In this document: positions 9,419-18,248 of the stretch, one piece after another | How positions within the stretch are numbered: the first letter of the stretch is position 1 | How the letters are laid out: each line of letters starts with the position of its first letter | NCBI RefSeq assembly: GCF_003605645.1 | Contig: NZ_QVMU01000002.1 | Coordinates: forward strand, 297,665-361,664 | DNA length: 64,000 nt | Direction of reading: 5' to 3' | Source of the DNA: Vibrio sinensis | GTDB lineage: Bacteria > Pseudomonadota > Gammaproteobacteria > Enterobacterales > Vibrionaceae | The notes under the pieces: generated by a model | The model's database searches: none | Told to the model about the DNA's origin: nothing | The model's input: only the letters and a program-made list of their open reading frames with translations | Translations under genes and position numbers: made by a program

Positions 9419-10242
9419 TTGGCGACAGAAAAATAAATCCACATTCCTGATATGTCCACAATCGAAGCTAAAACTGGGCTCACCAAAACGGCGGGGTCCA
9501 GTTTAAATACCCGAGCTAGTATCGGTAGCAATCCACCCAATGTGGTGGAAATTGTCACTTGAATAAACAAGGCGACAGCAATCGACAGTGCGATGGTATT
9601 AATATCGAACCCACCCAGTGACGATGGATCGCTGAAATAAAGCACTCGCCCAATAATGACTAATGCGATAGCAAAAGCGAGGCACAATGCGATTCGACTC
9701 TCTTTCCAAAAAACCGCCATCCATTGTCTTTTTTTCAACTCTCCAGTCGCCAAAGCTCGAATCACTAAGGTTGCAGCTTGCGTCCCTGTATTTCCTCCAG
9801 CAGCAGCGATCACCGGCATATATATCGCCAACAAGACTAACTGACTCAATGTATCTTCATATTGAGCAATGATCAGCCCAGAAACGATACCAAGTAGTGC
9901 AAGACCAATGATCCAACCTATCCGTTGCTTAACATGCTCAAATACTGTGGTCGACAAATAACTTTTCGCCAACTCCGCTTCCGAATGGATAAATCCTAAT
10001 CGATGGGCGTAGTGGCGTGCACGTTTGTCATAGCCCTTGCTTTCCAATTGCGAGATCAATTGTTGTACATACCCCACAGAACAGTGATGCAAAATCGCGA
10101 CTGCTTCTTCAATGGGCATCACGGTTAGCAGGTGTACTTGCTGCTCGCTATCGTATTTCAAAAAGGCATTACGTGCAGCCCCGATCTCTTCTTGAGAAAA
10201 GGCAGGGGTATTTTCAATAAATGTATTGTTCATTACCGTCAT
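9397..10242 (-). CDS. MgtE-family Mg2+ transporter lacking CBS domains
   Basis: This is an inner-membrane divalent cation (probably Mg2+) transporter. The 281-residue product has a short helical N domain (about 1-100), then five transmembrane helices with the MgtE pore signature AAAGGNTGTQAATLVIRALA. Typical MgtE proteins are about 450 residues and carry two CBS domains that sense Mg2+. Here the N domain leads straight into the membrane part, so that gate is absent. The frame opens at TTG 10263, but ATG 10242 has GGGAG seven bases upstream and is preferred. A leader with a short ORF and hairpins precedes it (10334-10450). Confidence 0.85.
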   Translation of the reverse strand: MTVMNNTFIENTPAFSQEEIGAARNAFLKYDSEQQVHLLTVMPIEEAVAILHHCSVGYVQQLISQLESKGYDKRARHYAHRLGFIHSEAELAKSYLSTTVFEHVKQRIGWIIGLALLGIVSGLIIAQYEDTLSQLVLLAIYMPVIAAAGGNTGTQAATLVIRALATGELKKRQWMAVFWKESRIALCLAFAIALVIIGRVLYFSDPSSLGGFDINTIALSIAVALFIQVTISTTLGGLLPILARVFKLDPAVLVSPVLASIVDISGMWIYFSVANHFLGIA

Positions 10243-10333
10243 GGCGAATCTCCCGATTGGCAATAGGTAACGACCATCGAGTTACGACACAAACAAACCA
10301 TGTTGCTGTGTAATAACTGAAATCTAGAAATGA

Positions 10334-10450
10334 GGAGAAAAACAAGGGATGGTGAAAGACACCCTACCGATTAGGCAGAGCAAAGAATGACAATACCGAA
10401 ATCAGCTATTTTTCTCCCTTAATACTAGGGGGATGGTCGATATTGTTCAT
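10334..10450 (-). promoter_or_regulatory. Putative attenuator leader of the mgtE-like gene
   Basis: Downstream of the leader ORF (10406-10450) the minus strand has a terminator-like stem, AGGGTG pairing with CA(T)CCCT (10365-10345), followed by TGTTTTT. The T tract is also the partner of a distant segment. GGAGAAAAA at the end of the leader ORF (10417-10409) is exactly complementary to TTTTTCTCC (10342-10334), with wobble pairs extending both ends. The two structures cannot form together, as in translation-coupled attenuators. The terminator stem is modest, with one bulge, so this is inference from pairing alone. Confidence 0.5.
10406..10450 (-). CDS. Putative leader peptide MNNIDHPPSIKGEK upstream of mgtE-like gene
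   Basis: This 14-codon ORF has a strong ribosome binding site, GGAGA followed by five T and ATG. The peptide MNNIDHPPSIKGEK has an early Asp followed by a Pro pair. In Salmonella, the leader peptide MgtL, rich in acidic residues and prolines, makes translating ribosomes unstable when Mg2+ is low and so switches on mgtA. The position before a Mg2+ transporter and the downstream pairing segments suggest an analogous role. No homologue is known to me. The ORF could be fortuitous. Confidence 0.5.
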   Translation of the reverse strand: MNNIDHPPSIKGEK

Positions 10451-10647
10451 AAAAATCTCCGATATACTGCTCATTTGGCAGCGCTAAAATGATAGCAAAA
10501 TCTTCGCCGTAATTCCGACTATTTTTCAGCTAATTTGTCAGTTCAAAGCAAAGATTTTAACGCGGTTCAATAGACATGAAGAAATCGACAAGCTCTCGGC
10601 TAATCAGATTAATGTGGTATAGCGTTTCTTGGATTTGGGTATAAAAA

Positions 10648-10666
10648 AAGCGCCATTACGGCGCTT
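10648..10666 (-). terminator. Terminator of tyrS
   Basis: The stem aagcgcc (10648-10654) / ggcgctt (10660-10666) has, on the minus strand, TTTTTTT after it (plus-strand a run 10643-10649). It lies 20 bp after the tyrS stop. The plus-strand side is weaker (cgtttt). Confidence 0.88.
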
Positions 10667-10686
10667 CGTTTTCATTTCTGAGGTAA

Positions 10687-11874
10687 TTACTTGATCGTAA
10701 TACGAGCAAATTTACGCTTACCAACTTGGAACACATAAGTGCCCGCTTCTGGCGCAAATTTCGCGTCTTCGATTTTCGCACCTTCCATCTTAGCCGCGCC
10801 TTGTTTAACCATACGCATTGCATCAGATGTTGACGCACATAGACCTGTCTCTTTTAACAAGTTGCTTACTGGTAAACCTGCTTCGAATTCAAACTCAGGC
10901 ATTTCATCTGGAATTTGATTCTTAGCAAAACGGTTAATGAACTCTTGCTCAGCTGCTTCAGCGTCTGCTTCTGAGTGGAAACGTGCAATGATCTCTTTCG
11001 CAAGAAGAATCTTGATATCACGAGGGTTTTTACCCGCTTCGATATCAGCTTTGAACTGTGCCACTTCCTCTAATGGGCGGAACGACAACAATTCATAGTA
11101 GCTCCACATCAATTCATCAGAAATCGACATGATTTTACCAAACATTTCGCTTGGTGCTTCACTGATACCAATATAGTTGTGTGCTGACTTAGACATTTTC
11201 TTAACGCCATCAAGGCCGACAAGAAGAGGCATCATCAATACAACTTGTGGTTTTTGACCTGCTGATTTTTGCAGTTCACGACCCATTAGCAAATTGAATT
11301 TTTGGTCAGTACCGCCAAGTTCAACATCGCTTTGCAGCGCAACAGAGTCATGACCTTGAAGTAGCGGGTACATGAATTCGTGAATTGCAATTGGTTGGCC
11401 ACCAGCATAACGCTTTTTAAAATCATCACGCTCAAGCATACGAGCTACTGTTTGGTTTGATGCTAAACGGATCATCCCCTCAGCACCAAGCTCAGATAAC
11501 CACTCAGAGTTAAAGCGAATTTCAGTTTTCGCTGGATCTAAGATTTTAAATACTTGCTCTTTATACGTTTCCGCATTCTTCAATACGTCTTCGCGGCTTA
11601 GCGGTGGACGTGTTGTGTTCTTGCCTGATGGGTCACCAACCATAGCGGTGAAATCACCGATAAGGAAAGTCACTTCATGGCCAAGCTCTTGGAAAGCGCG
11701 TAATTTGTTAAAAATAACAGTGTGACCCAGATGGATATCTGGCGCTGTTGGATCGGCACCAAGTTTAATGCGAAGAGGACGACCCTCTTTTAGTTTCGCA
11801 ATCAACTCTTCTTCTGGAATCAGCTCTTCGACACCGCGCTTAATCTCTGCTAGTGCAGCTTCAATGCTCGCCAT
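10687..11874 (-). CDS. tyrS: Tyrosyl-tRNA synthetase
   Basis: This class I synthetase charges tRNA-Tyr. The 395-residue protein has the HIGH-type motif HLGHT (about 48-52) and the KMSKS motif as KKMSKSAHN (about 230-238). The C-terminal S4-like RNA-binding domain includes the segment [16 protein letters not shown]. The compact KMSKS region and overall sequence fit the TyrRS branch found in Vibrio and Haemophilus rather than the E. coli type. GGGAG lies nine bases before the ATG. A 7-bp inverted repeat (11896-11902 / 11913-11919) lies just upstream. It diverges from shyC. Confidence 0.96.
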   Translation of the reverse strand: MASIEAALAEIKRGVEELIPEEELIAKLKEGRPLRIKLGADPTAPDIHLGHTVIFNKLRAFQELGHEVTFLIGDFTAMVGDPSGKNTTRPPLSREDVLKNAETYKEQVFKILDPAKTEIRFNSEWLSELGAEGMIRLASNQTVARMLERDDFKKRYAGGQPIAIHEFMYPLLQGHDSVALQSDVELGGTDQKFNLLMGRELQKSAGQKPQVVLMMPLLVGLDGVKKMSKSAHNYIGISEAPSEMFGKIMSISDELMWSYYELLSFRPLEEVAQFKADIEAGKNPRDIKILLAKEIIARFHSEADAEAAEQEFINRFAKNQIPDEMPEFEFEAGLPVSNLLKETGLCASTSDAMRMVKQGAAKMEGAKIEDAKFAPEAGTYVFQVGKRKFARITIK

Positions 11875-12001
11875 TCTTGTTCACTCCCACAGATTTGGCA
11901 AAAAATTCATGATTTGCCATATTACTTGAATAGCGATGCTTTTTGAAACCAGTTAGACTATTCGATTAGTATTTTTATTCTTTTTTTACTACGGACATAA
12001 G

Positions 12002-13288
12002 ATGTTCACGATTTTCGCTCGACTCCCAAGGATTCACCGAGCTCTGATTATTTTCTTTGTTGTTCTAATATTCATAGCCATTTTGCTCCCAGAACCAAAA
12101 CAATTGGCGCCCAACAAGACTCTATATCAAGTTGGTCAATCCTATGATGTTGCTATCGCGCCAGAGAAACTCATCAGTGATGACTATGAACCTTCTACGG
12201 CAGTATTGCGCTGGGACAAGCAAACCGTGGGATCTGGTGACAGTGCTGCGCTATTATTCCAGCGAGCAGGCCTTTCCTCTCGAACCTTGTACGAACTCAC
12301 AACCAGTAGCAAAGCAATTCAACAACAGCTCACCAATATCAGACCCGGTGATAGTTTTGTTTTCGGTTTTAATTCTGAAAATGAGCTGACGAAAATCACT
12401 CATAAGATCAATCCCTATGAAACCTTTGTCATTGATAAAACAGCCCAAGGCTATCGCTCATCAATTGAAGAGAAAGAAATTCAATATCAATACAATTATG
12501 CTCAAGCGGATATCTCATCAAACTTTTGGAATGCTGGTATTCAAGCCGGATTAACTGCGAACCAAATAATGGAACTCGCTGGGATTTTTGGTTGGGATAT
12601 CGACTTCGCTCTTGATATTCGCAAAGGTGACAGCTTCAAGATCCTCTATCAAGAGAAGATCTTTGAGGGTGAAGTGATTGGCAGAGGTAAGATTATCGCC
12701 GCCATTTTTACCAACCAAGGTGATACATTTAAAGCCATTTTAGATGACAACACTGGTAATTATTTTGATGAAGAAGGCCGAGCGATGAAGAAAGCGTTTT
12801 TACGCTCACCGCTTGATTTTCGTCGTGTAACATCGAACTTTAACCCAACTCGTCGCCACCCGGTGACCGGCAAGGTTCGTGCACACCGAGGTACGGATTA
12901 TGCTGCTCCTGTTGGTACCCCAATTTGGGCTGCGGGTGATGGTGTTGTTCAAAAATCAGCTTACAACCAATTTAACGGCAACTATGTATTCATTAAACAC
13001 AGCAATACATACATTACCAAATACTTGCACTTAACGCGTCGCTACGTGAAAACAGGCCAACGAGTTAAACAAGGGCAAACTATTGGTACACTTGGCGGAA
13101 CAGGCCGAGTTACCGGGCCACATCTTCACTATGAATTTTTGGTCAACGGCGTTCACAAAAATGCTCGAACGGTGAAGTTACCTCAATCGAAATCGTTAAC
13201 AGGTAAAACCAAAGCAACGTTTATTGCTAACGCAAAAATTCGCTTAGATAACTTAGAAAAGTATGGTCGTTTACTTGCGATGCAGTAA
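12002..13288 (+). CDS. shyC: M23-family peptidoglycan DD-endopeptidase (ShyC/MepM-like)
   Basis: This is a zinc endopeptidase that cuts peptide cross-links to allow wall growth. The 428-residue protein has an N-terminal membrane anchor (ALIIFFVVLIFIAILL, about 14-29), OapA/LysM-like and Csd3-type regulatory regions in the middle, and a C-terminal peptidase_M23 (LytM) domain. The metal site is visible as HRGTD (about 298-302) and GPHLHYEF (about 373-380). Its place divergent from tyrS matches shyC in V. cholerae, one of the Shy endopeptidases. The symbol rests on this synteny. Confidence 0.85.
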   Translation: MFTIFARLPRIHRALIIFFVVLIFIAILLPEPKQLAPNKTLYQVGQSYDVAIAPEKLISDDYEPSTAVLRWDKQTVGSGDSAALLFQRAGLSSRTLYELTTSSKAIQQQLTNIRPGDSFVFGFNSENELTKITHKINPYETFVIDKTAQGYRSSIEEKEIQYQYNYAQADISSNFWNAGIQAGLTANQIMELAGIFGWDIDFALDIRKGDSFKILYQEKIFEGEVIGRGKIIAAIFTNQGDTFKAILDDNTGNYFDEEGRAMKKAFLRSPLDFRRVTSNFNPTRRHPVTGKVRAHRGTDYAAPVGTPIWAAGDGVVQKSAYNQFNGNYVFIKHSNTYITKYLHLTRRYVKTGQRVKQGQTIGTLGGTGRVTGPHLHYEFLVNGVHKNARTVKLPQSKSLTGKTKATFIANAKIRLDNLEKYGRLLAMQ

Positions 13289-13311
13289 CCACCCTACCAT
13301 CACCTAATAAT

Positions 13312-13347
13312 AAAAAATGACCCGCTATTCAGCGGGTCATTTTTTTA
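13312..13347. terminator. Bidirectional terminator between shyC and RND transporter
   Basis: The long stem aaaaaatgacccgct / agcgggtcattttttt (13312-13326 / 13331-13346) with loop attc serves the two convergent genes. T runs are present on both strands. Confidence 0.92.
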
Positions 13348-13374
13348 TACCAGATTTGTTTATCTGAACTCTGG

Positions 13375-16300
13375 TTAATTCTGCGCCTCTACTGTTATTG
13401 TTTTATTTCTACCCAGCATCAATAAGCACGGAGTCAGCACCAAGGTGAGCACCGTTGCAAACGCCAACCCACCCGCTACCGCCATCGATAGTTGTGACCA
13501 CCACTGTGTACTCGGCGCACCAAATTCAATTTTCTGGTTAATCAGATCGATATTCATCTCTAATACCATAGGTAGTAGTCCCAGAATCGTCGTGACTGTT
13601 GTTAGTAAAACTGGACGTAAACGCTGCACTCCAGTTCGTAATACCGCTTCTTGTTTGGACAAGCCGCGTCGCATTAACTGGTTATAAGTGTCAATCAACA
13701 CAATATTGTTGTTCACCACGATGCCCGCTAACGCTATCACCCCAATACCAGACATGACGACGCCAAACGGTTTTTGGAAAACCAACAAACCGACAAAAAC
13801 ACCAACCGTTGAAAACAGTACCGCACTCAGAATAAGAAAGGCTTGGTAAAAGCTATTAAATTGAGTAATCAAAATCAGGGCCATAACAACTAAAGCGACA
13901 AGAAACGCATTTTGCAAAAACGCAGAAGAATTTTGTTGTTCTTCATTTTGCCCACGAACCTTAAATACCACACCATCGGGAAGTTTCAGTTCATTTAATG
14001 CTCGTTCAATATTTGGCAGCTCATTAGTGAGGTTATATCCCTCTTTCATATCCGCCATAATATTGATCACGCGATGCCCATCGATACGTCGAATCGTATC
14101 TTGCTTATGATCCGGTACGATACTAGCAAAGTTAGTGATCGGCACCATACCCGCCGCTGTTTTCACTCGCAGTTCATCAAATCGACCAATATCCCGTTTG
14201 TGTTCGGGGTAACGAACTAAAATATCGACTTCTTCTGTCGAGTCATCCGGTAAGTAATCCCCCATTTTTAAACCATTGGTAACAAACTGGACGGTATTAC
14301 CGACCAATGTCGCGTCAGCAGCAAAGCGAGATGCATCATCCCGACGGATATCAATTTGCCAATCAATGCCCTCTTTGCTCGAAGTATCACTGAGATTAGT
14401 AAGCATCGGGGTTTTATCAGCCCACTGTCTAACTATCTTCGCTCCTCGATCTAAGCTATCAAGGGTTCCTCCTGAAAGCTCTAAAACAAGATCATGCTCA
14501 ACCGGTGGACCTGCGTCGGGGAACTTGTACTCAATTTCTACGCCAGAAAACTGATCCGTGGTTGTCTTGAGATCTTCAATAATATCTTTTACTTGGCGAC
14601 GATATTGCCAATCAACTGGCGTGATTTGAATTTGGCCGATTTCATCACTGCCACCAGTACGGGTATAAACACTTTCGAACTCATCGTGATCAAACATCAC
14701 TTGTTCTATCTCTCGCATAATCGTGTCTTTCTCATCAATAGAAAGATCACCATAGGAGCGCACTTTGGCGGTAAAGAATGGAGGATCAACCTCAGGGAAA
14801 AACTCAGCACCCAGCCCAGCCTTGCTATAGCTAAAGCCCACCCCAACCGCAAGTACGATGGCACAGAGTAGGATTTTAATCGGATGCTGAATCGCAATTT
14901 TTAAAGTGTGGTAATAGAGCTTTGTTAGCCCTTTGGCTTGAGTGAAATCACCATCATGTAATGCCACCATGCGCGCTCTACTCGCTTGAGTCACATTCTG
15001 CGGACGGCCAATTAAGCTACCTAATACCGGCACAAACAATAAAGCCATCGCAAGGGAAGCGGTTAAGGTAGCAATGAGGGTTAGAGGGAGATACTTCATA
15101 AACTCCCCCGTGACATCAGGCCAAAACAGTAACGGAGCAAATGCTGCTAACGTGGTTGCTGTTGATGCGGTAATCGGCCAAGCCATCCGCTTTGCCGCAT
15201 CTCGATATGCTTCTTTTCTCGGGGTACCTTCTTGCATACGTCGGTCAGCAAACTCGGTGACCACGATGGCTCCATCCACCAACATACCGACCGCCATAAT
15301 CAACGAGAACAACACCACAATATTGATGGTGAAACCAAATAATGCCAGCACCAGTAAGCCCGTTAAAAATGACCCCGGAATAGCAATACCTACCAGCAGT
15401 GCGGTTCGAACTCCCAAGATCGCAATAATCACAATAACGACCAGAATGATGGCAGACAAAATATTGTTTTGCAGATCGTTAAGCATAATCTTAACGTCTT
15501 CCGACTGATCCCAGGTGTACTTTACCAATAAGTTATTCGGCCACTCAGGCAATTTTTGCGCCTCAGCCATAACGACTTTTATCAGATCGACGGTTTCAAT
15601 AATGTTCTCGCCAGCTCGCTTTTTAACGTCCAATACCACCGCGGGTTTACCGTCTAAACGAGCATAACTATCTGGGTCGCGAAAAGCGCGTCGAACCGTG
15701 GCCACATCTCCAAAGGTAATCACTTGCTTCCCATCAACCTTAACTGGCAACTCGAGGACATCTTTTAGAGAATCAAAAACTGATGGGACTTTTACAGAAA
15801 ATCGACCATAGCCGGTATCGACAAACCCAGCGGCAACCACACGATTATTTAATGCGATCAGATTATAGATATCAGCCTGATCCAAGTTGTAGCTTTCCAT
15901 TAAGAGCGGATCAACGATGATTTCGACGATATCTTCTCTATCACCGGCAATATCTACTTCTAAAACTTGTCGATAGCTTTCCAGCTTATCGCGTAATTGA
16001 CGGGCAATTTTTACAATAGTTCGCTCAGGTACCGTTCCATAAAGAACCACGGACAAAGCCGGTTCTTCAGAAGCTAAAGTGACTTCATTGACGGTAGGTT
16101 CATCGCTGTCTTCTGGTAACTTAGTTTTGGCGAGATCAACCGCCTCGCGAACATCTGCCATTGCTTTGTTAAGATCAACTCCAACACTGAACTCTAGGGT
16201 TACCGAAGCATGGCCCTCAGATGCAACCCCAGTCATCTCCTTAACTCCCTCAATTGAGCGTAATTCTTGCTCAATTGGGCGGACCAATAACCGCTCCGCA

Positions 16301-16476
16301 TCCGAGGGAGAGATACCTTGGTGGCCGACGGAAACATAAATAATCGGAATGGTGATATCAGGACTCGATTCTTTGGGGATGGTGATATAAGTAGCAATGC
16401 CAGCAAATAAGATAAACACCAACAAAACCAGCATTGTGCGCGTGCGAGACATCGCTGCATTGATTAAAGCAAACAT
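13375..16476 (-). CDS. RND efflux inner-membrane transporter
   Basis: This is a proton-driven resistance-nodulation-division pump subunit of 1033 residues, the usual length. It has an N-terminal helix (TRTMLVLLVFILFAG), two large periplasmic loops, and two six-helix bundles. Key segments are IPKESSPDITIPIIYVSV, GMLVDGAIVVTEF (with the proton-relay Asp) near 400, and the C-terminal GIVVNNNIVLIDTYNQL. The fusion protein gene ends 11 bp upstream, so the two form one operon. No TolC-type channel gene is adjacent, so it probably uses a TolC encoded elsewhere. Position fits, from memory, the VexLM-type pair of V. cholerae. Substrate unknown. Confidence 0.93.
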   Translation of the reverse strand: MFALINAAMSRTRTMLVLLVFILFAGIATYITIPKESSPDITIPIIYVSVGHQGISPSDAERLLVRPIEQELRSIEGVKEMTGVASEGHASVTLEFSVGVDLNKAMADVREAVDLAKTKLPEDSDEPTVNEVTLASEEPALSVVLYGTVPERTIVKIARQLRDKLESYRQVLEVDIAGDREDIVEIIVDPLLMESYNLDQADIYNLIALNNRVVAAGFVDTGYGRFSVKVPSVFDSLKDVLELPVKVDGKQVITFGDVATVRRAFRDPDSYARLDGKPAVVLDVKKRAGENIIETVDLIKVVMAEAQKLPEWPNNLLVKYTWDQSEDVKIMLNDLQNNILSAIILVVIVIIAILGVRTALLVGIAIPGSFLTGLLVLALFGFTINIVVLFSLIMAVGMLVDGAIVVTEFADRRMQEGTPRKEAYRDAAKRMAWPITASTATTLAAFAPLLFWPDVTGEFMKYLPLTLIATLTASLAMALLFVPVLGSLIGRPQNVTQASRARMVALHDGDFTQAKGLTKLYYHTLKIAIQHPIKILLCAIVLAVGVGFSYSKAGLGAEFFPEVDPPFFTAKVRSYGDLSIDEKDTIMREIEQVMFDHDEFESVYTRTGGSDEIGQIQITPVDWQYRRQVKDIIEDLKTTTDQFSGVEIEYKFPDAGPPVEHDLVLELSGGTLDSLDRGAKIVRQWADKTPMLTNLSDTSSKEGIDWQIDIRRDDASRFAADATLVGNTVQFVTNGLKMGDYLPDDSTEEVDILVRYPEHKRDIGRFDELRVKTAAGMVPITNFASIVPDHKQDTIRRIDGHRVINIMADMKEGYNLTNELPNIERALNELKLPDGVVFKVRGQNEEQQNSSAFLQNAFLVALVVMALILITQFNSFYQAFLILSAVLFSTVGVFVGLLVFQKPFGVVMSGIGVIALAGIVVNNNIVLIDTYNQLMRRGLSKQEAVLRTGVQRLRPVLLTTVTTILGLLPMVLEMNIDLINQKIEFGAPSTQWWSQLSMAVAGGLAFATVLTLVLTPCLLMLGRNKTITVEAQN

Positions 16477-16487
16477 AATGCCTCCGA

Positions 16488-17570
16488 CTATTGAGCTTGT
16501 TTGACAGCGACGACTTGGTCACCATCACGAACGAAACCTTGCCCTGTCGTGATGATATTAACCGTATCCCCCAACCCCGTTAGCCAAACACCATCTTGCT
16601 CTGCTTTCACCAGTTGAATTGGCACAAATAGAACCCGATCATCGACCAATGTTTTCACTCCAAGGTTACCAACCTCATCAAGTGCTAACATTGCAGGTGT
16701 CACTTTCACCGCAGACTGTTCTTGTAAGTTCAATTCCACTTCACTGCTGATACCTGCTGGAATTTTTTGTTCTGGGTTGGCTATCTCAACTTCAATCGGA
16801 AATGTATTGGTTGCCAAAGAGGAAATTCTCGAAATATAACGTACTCGTCCCTCAACGGTTTGATCGTGGATAAAGCGGACTTTAGCTATTTGGCCCAATG
16901 TTAAATCTTGGATATGGCGCTCGCTCACATCGGCTTCAATCACAAGCTTATTAAGATCAATAACAGAAGCAACAGGATCACCAATACCAACAAAATCACC
17001 TTGTTCAATAAATAAGTGATCAACAATGCCATCAAATGGGGCTGTCACCGATGTATTACGTAATGCGATCTTAGCGTTACTCACCATCGCCCTAGATTCA
17101 ACCAATGCAGCTTGCGCATTAGTAAATGCCACCTCTCCTTGTAAACCGCGTTTTTTTAATGATTCAGCTGCTTTAAATTCTTTCTGGCGCACTTTGAGCA
17201 TGGCTTGGGCTCGTTCAAGTTGGATCTCGAGATCCCCTTTATCAATGGAAGAGATCACTTGCCCTTTACGAACAGAGTCGCCTTTTCTCACTGGTAAGCT
17301 CAATATTTTTCCGGCGATTTCTGCACCTAATCGAGCTTGTCTATCCGGCGCAGTTCGCCCGTAAAGGTCGATCGTTTTATGAGTAAGTTCAGCTTGAAAT
17401 GAGTGATAAGAGACTTTTGCTAACGGCACAACTTCAGCAGAAGCATCCCTTGGTTTTTCGTCTGCGTCTGATGCACCGATACCAAGCCAAAATGCCAGCA
17501 GAACGACAAAAAACAATGAGATATAATAAGGTCTTACCGATAAATATCGGATAATAGACAATCGAGCCAT
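16488..17570 (-). CDS. RND efflux periplasmic adaptor (membrane fusion protein)
   Basis: This HlyD/AcrA-family adaptor links the RND pump to the outer-membrane channel. The 360-residue protein has one N-terminal membrane segment (SLFFVVLLAFWLGIG, about 18-32). The lipoyl half-motifs are GAEIAGKILSLPVRKGDSVRKGQVI (about 82-106) and VTAPFDGIVDHLFIEQGDFV (about 174-193), with a coiled-coil hairpin between them and a beta-barrel domain after. AAGGA lies six bases before the ATG. Two inverted repeats stand just upstream and may be regulator sites. Confidence 0.92.
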   Translation of the reverse strand: MARLSIIRYLSVRPYYISLFFVVLLAFWLGIGASDADEKPRDASAEVVPLAKVSYHSFQAELTHKTIDLYGRTAPDRQARLGAEIAGKILSLPVRKGDSVRKGQVISSIDKGDLEIQLERAQAMLKVRQKEFKAAESLKKRGLQGEVAFTNAQAALVESRAMVSNAKIALRNTSVTAPFDGIVDHLFIEQGDFVGIGDPVASVIDLNKLVIEADVSERHIQDLTLGQIAKVRFIHDQTVEGRVRYISRISSLATNTFPIEVEIANPEQKIPAGISSEVELNLQEQSAVKVTPAMLALDEVGNLGVKTLVDDRVLFVPIQLVKAEQDGVWLTGLGDTVNIITTGQGFVRDGDQVVAVKQAQ

Positions 17571-17906
17571 AACGATTCCTTGTAATACATAAGCTTCTTC
17601 CTAGTACGCTTATGTAGCCTTGTTAGATTGTTGAACAAGCAATTTTTAGCAAACCAATTTTTTGCAAGAAAGAAAGCAGCAAGTGCTTGAAGAGGATGAC
17701 GCGTGACTCAGCATATAAACTGTACAGTTAGAAATAAAATATTCCTGATAGTGTTTCTAGCTGGGTCTCATTTCTGAGTAAAGAAAGGAATTCGCTGCCA
17801 CAATAAAAGCTAGTGACAGCAATTAACATAAAGAACTCAATGCCGATTTCTCAAGTCTGTTGACCTAAGCGCTTTGAGTTAAGCGCTTTGAGTTAAATAG
17901 CGACAA
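17571..17906. other. Intergenic region upstream of the efflux operon
   Basis: These 336 bp lie between the erpA end and the adaptor gene. They hold a 9-bp inverted repeat tacataagc / gcttatgta (17586-17594 / 17608-17616), a second one cttgtt / aacaag (17619-17624 / 17634-17639), and a perfect tandem duplication of aagcgctttgagtt (17867-17894) close to the erpA stop. No coding ORF is convincing. Confidence 0.5.
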
Positions 17907-18248
17907 TTAAACGCTGAATGATGCGCCACAACCACAAGTAGTGGTCGCATTCGGGTTATTCACGAAAAAGCGTGATCCCTCAAGACCTTCGGTATAATCA
18001 ACAATACCACCGATCAAATATTGCAAGCTCATCGGGTCAACAACCAAAGTCACGCCGCAATTAACAATCGTCGTATCGCCTTCGTTAACTTTTTCATCAA
18101 ATGTAAAACCGTATTGGAATCCACTGCACCCGCCGCCAGTGATGTATACACGCAATTTTAGTTCTGGGTTTTCTTCTTCTGCGATCAATGCATGAACGCG
18201 TGTTGCTGCTGCATCAGAAAAGGATAATGGTACATTTACTTCGCTCAC
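17907..18248 (-). CDS. erpA: Iron-sulfur cluster insertion protein ErpA
   Basis: This A-type carrier delivers [4Fe-4S] or [2Fe-2S] clusters to apoproteins, including IspG/IspH of isoprenoid synthesis. The 113-residue protein has the three ligand cysteines in GGGCSGFQY (Cys about 41) and [11 protein letters not shown] (two Cys near the C-terminus). It is transcribed away from hemL across a region of about 340 bp with a palindrome near its start. Confidence 0.95.
   Translation of the reverse strand: MSEVNVPLSFSDAAATRVHALIAEEENPELKLRVYITGGGCSGFQYGFTFDEKVNEGDTTIVNCGVTLVVDPMSLQYLIGGIVDYTEGLEGSRFFVNNPNATTTCGCGASFSV

Noticed and set aside
10243..10500. Known Mg2+ M-box riboswitch or manganese yybP-ykoY element before the mgtE-like gene
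   Set aside because: I looked for their conserved core sequences and did not see them. The leader ORF and pairings are a better description.
10576..10644. 22-codon ORF (MKKSTSSRLIRLMWYSVSWI...) ahead of the tyrS terminator hairpin
   Set aside because: It looks like a small toxin-type membrane peptide, but no ribosome binding site or promoter is visible and it runs into the antisense side of the tyrS terminator.
11896..11919. TyrR box or T-box upstream of tyrS
   Set aside because: The inverted repeat tggcaaa / tttgcca has a 10-base spacing instead of the six of TyrR boxes, and no T-box features are seen.
15074..15508. 144-codon plus-strand ORF inside the RND transporter gene, and similar antisense ORFs in ftsH, folP, hrpB and fbpC
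   Set aside because: These are shadows of conserved genes on the other strand. They have no ribosome binding sites and no recognisable domains.
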